Assembly (NCBI GenBank): GCA_030612265.1
Contig: JAUWOE010000007.1
Coordinates: 1-39,418 of the forward strand
Direction: 5' to 3'
DNA from: Promethearchaeum sp.
GTDB lineage: Archaea; Asgardarchaeota; Lokiarchaeia; Sigyniarchaeales; Promethearchaeaceae
Length of the DNA stretch: 39,418 bases
Notes under the pieces: model-generated
What the model was told of the DNA's origin: nothing
Databases searched by the model: none
What the model saw: only the letters and a program-made list of their open reading frames with translations
Program-made: the position numbers and the translations under genes
Part shown: positions 38,444 through 39,418 of the stretch, in pieces
How the letters are laid out: each line of letters begins with the position of its first letter
How positions within the stretch are numbered: position 1 is the first letter of the stretch

Positions 38444-38548
38444 ATGGTAAAATATGAAAGAAAAAGCATGAAATCAATTTTAAATCGATTAAAATATATA
38501 GATTCATGGTTTTGGTGCCGTTATACTCTTAACCCATATCAAGGATGA
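38444..38548 (+). pseudogene. N-terminal stub of a radical-SAM (SplB/COG1533-like) protein
   Basis: 'MVKYERKSMKSILNRLKYIDSWFWCRYTLNPYQG*': matches the 'NPYxGCxHxCxYC' preamble and stops where the first cluster Cys is expected. Confidence 0.7.
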
Positions 38549-38626
38549 CATATGTTATATTTGCTATCAGAATTACTTAATTTTGCTATCAAAATTAAAA
38601 AAGATTTAGAATTTCAATATTTTTTT

Positions 38627-39337
38627 TCATTTATTTTCAATTTCAAAATTGTTTTTTATCCATTCAGCTAACAGATCTAAATTATTTTCAATACCAAAGA
38701 TTAACAAACGTGCATTTGACATATTTATTTCTTCGATGATATTTGTTGGGAGAATTAAGATTCCAATTGATGAATTAAAGGCAAATAAATATGAGGATAA
38801 TTGCTCAATTCCTGTTTTTTTTAGATCAACAGAGTTTTTTATTTCAATTAGAATAGGATTGTTTTCATTTTCGAGAAATAAATCCACTACAAAAATAGAA
38901 GTTCCTCGTTTTACTCTTTTATTTCTAATAACATTGAAATCTAAATTTTTTATGAGGTAATTATGAATTTTTTTTTCTACTGATTTATAAAAATCAATTC
39001 CCATTTCAAGTTTTTTGGGTTTGAATTTCAAAACTGATGGTATTAATACTTCTTTTATCCATTTCTTATTAGTTGATAATTCATTATCGGATAAAATATT
39101 ATGAGCATTTCTATTTCTGATATAAATTCCTTTCAATTTATCATCTTCAGAGAGATCTAAATGAGACACATAATATCTAAATGTATTTAAATCTTCTAAA
39201 TCTAAAGAAAGTCTTAATCTATTTTCGATATATAAAAAGAGAAGATGTAGATTTCCTTGATTCCATTTATCATTTTGAATTTCAATGATTTTTTTATCAA
39301 TTTTTTCGATTTTCTTCAATTTATGAATTTTGTCCAT
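38627..39337 (-). CDS. PD-(D/E)XK nuclease-like protein (NucS/EndA-like core)
   Basis: 'TSIFVVDLFLENENNPILIEIKNSVDLKKTGIEQLSSYLFAF' matches the D-...-(E)xK-...-QL nuclease core. Confidence 0.65.
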   Translation of the reverse strand: MDKIHKLKKIEKIDKKIIEIQNDKWNQGNLHLLFLYIENRLRLSLDLEDLNTFRYYVSHLDLSEDDKLKGIYIRNRNAHNILSDNELSTNKKWIKEVLIPSVLKFKPKKLEMGIDFYKSVEKKIHNYLIKNLDFNVIRNKRVKRGTSIFVVDLFLENENNPILIEIKNSVDLKKTGIEQLSSYLFAFNSSIGILILPTNIIEEINMSNARLLIFGIENNLDLLAEWIKNNFEIENK

Positions 39338-39344
39338 TTTCTTA

Positions 39345-39418
39345 TTCTCCTTTATCTTCTAACAATATCTCTAATTCTGAAGCGTTATAATTAATTTTTG
39401 TAAACATTTTTTGGATAA
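39345..39418 (-). CDS. C-terminal end of an upstream CDS truncated by the window edge
   Basis: Minus-strand frame open to the window edge: '..IQKMFTKINYNASELEILLEDKGE*', stop 7 nt before the nuclease ATG. Confidence 0.5.

Noticed and set aside
38444-38660. TGA at the Cys position of the radical-SAM stub as a selenocysteine codon
   Set aside because: Translation past the TGA (HMLYLLSELLNFAIKIKK...) has no radical-SAM continuation (no CxxxCxxC, no downstream domain), so decay is the simpler reading.

Overview
AT-rich archaeal window. Gene content and protein style are consistent with an Asgard/Lokiarchaeia-like genome, but this is inferred from content only. It is mostly ordinary chromosomal genes: purA, an ECF transporter operon, a 2,3-BPG-type phosphoglycerate mutase, class II fructose-bisphosphate aldolase, a PepD-like dipeptidase, rhomboid protease, GH13 hydrolase, SIS-domain isomerase and an MtnX/HAD phosphatase. 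These are interspersed with lineage-specific membrane or surface proteins, an Eco57I-like N6-adenine methylase, an IS607-type element (tnpA+tnpB) and several decaying loci. The most interesting signals not explained by the ORF track are: (i) a 131-nt, apparently multi-branched structured RNA candidate at 23224-23354; (ii) two copies of a conserved hairpin element with different but still paired stems (33325-33387 and 35364-35423); (iii) a 176-bp, ungapped, ~97% identical direct repeat (34983-35158 / 35910-36085) bracketing the second hairpin element and a small helical ORF; (iv) a proline-rich protein with helical ends next to a GIFT/GATase-like protein, resembling a cytoskeletal or profilin-ligand architecture; (v) a pair of related ectodomain proteins, one carrying a cytosolic tandem winged-helix module (a putative membrane-tethered one-component regulator); (vi) deletion-fused pseudogenes (MFS, ABC transporter), a radical-SAM stub cut at its first cluster cysteine, and a DUF123/GIY-YIG-like CDS with no canonical in-frame start codon. 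Everything was read by eye; no database search or folding program was run.
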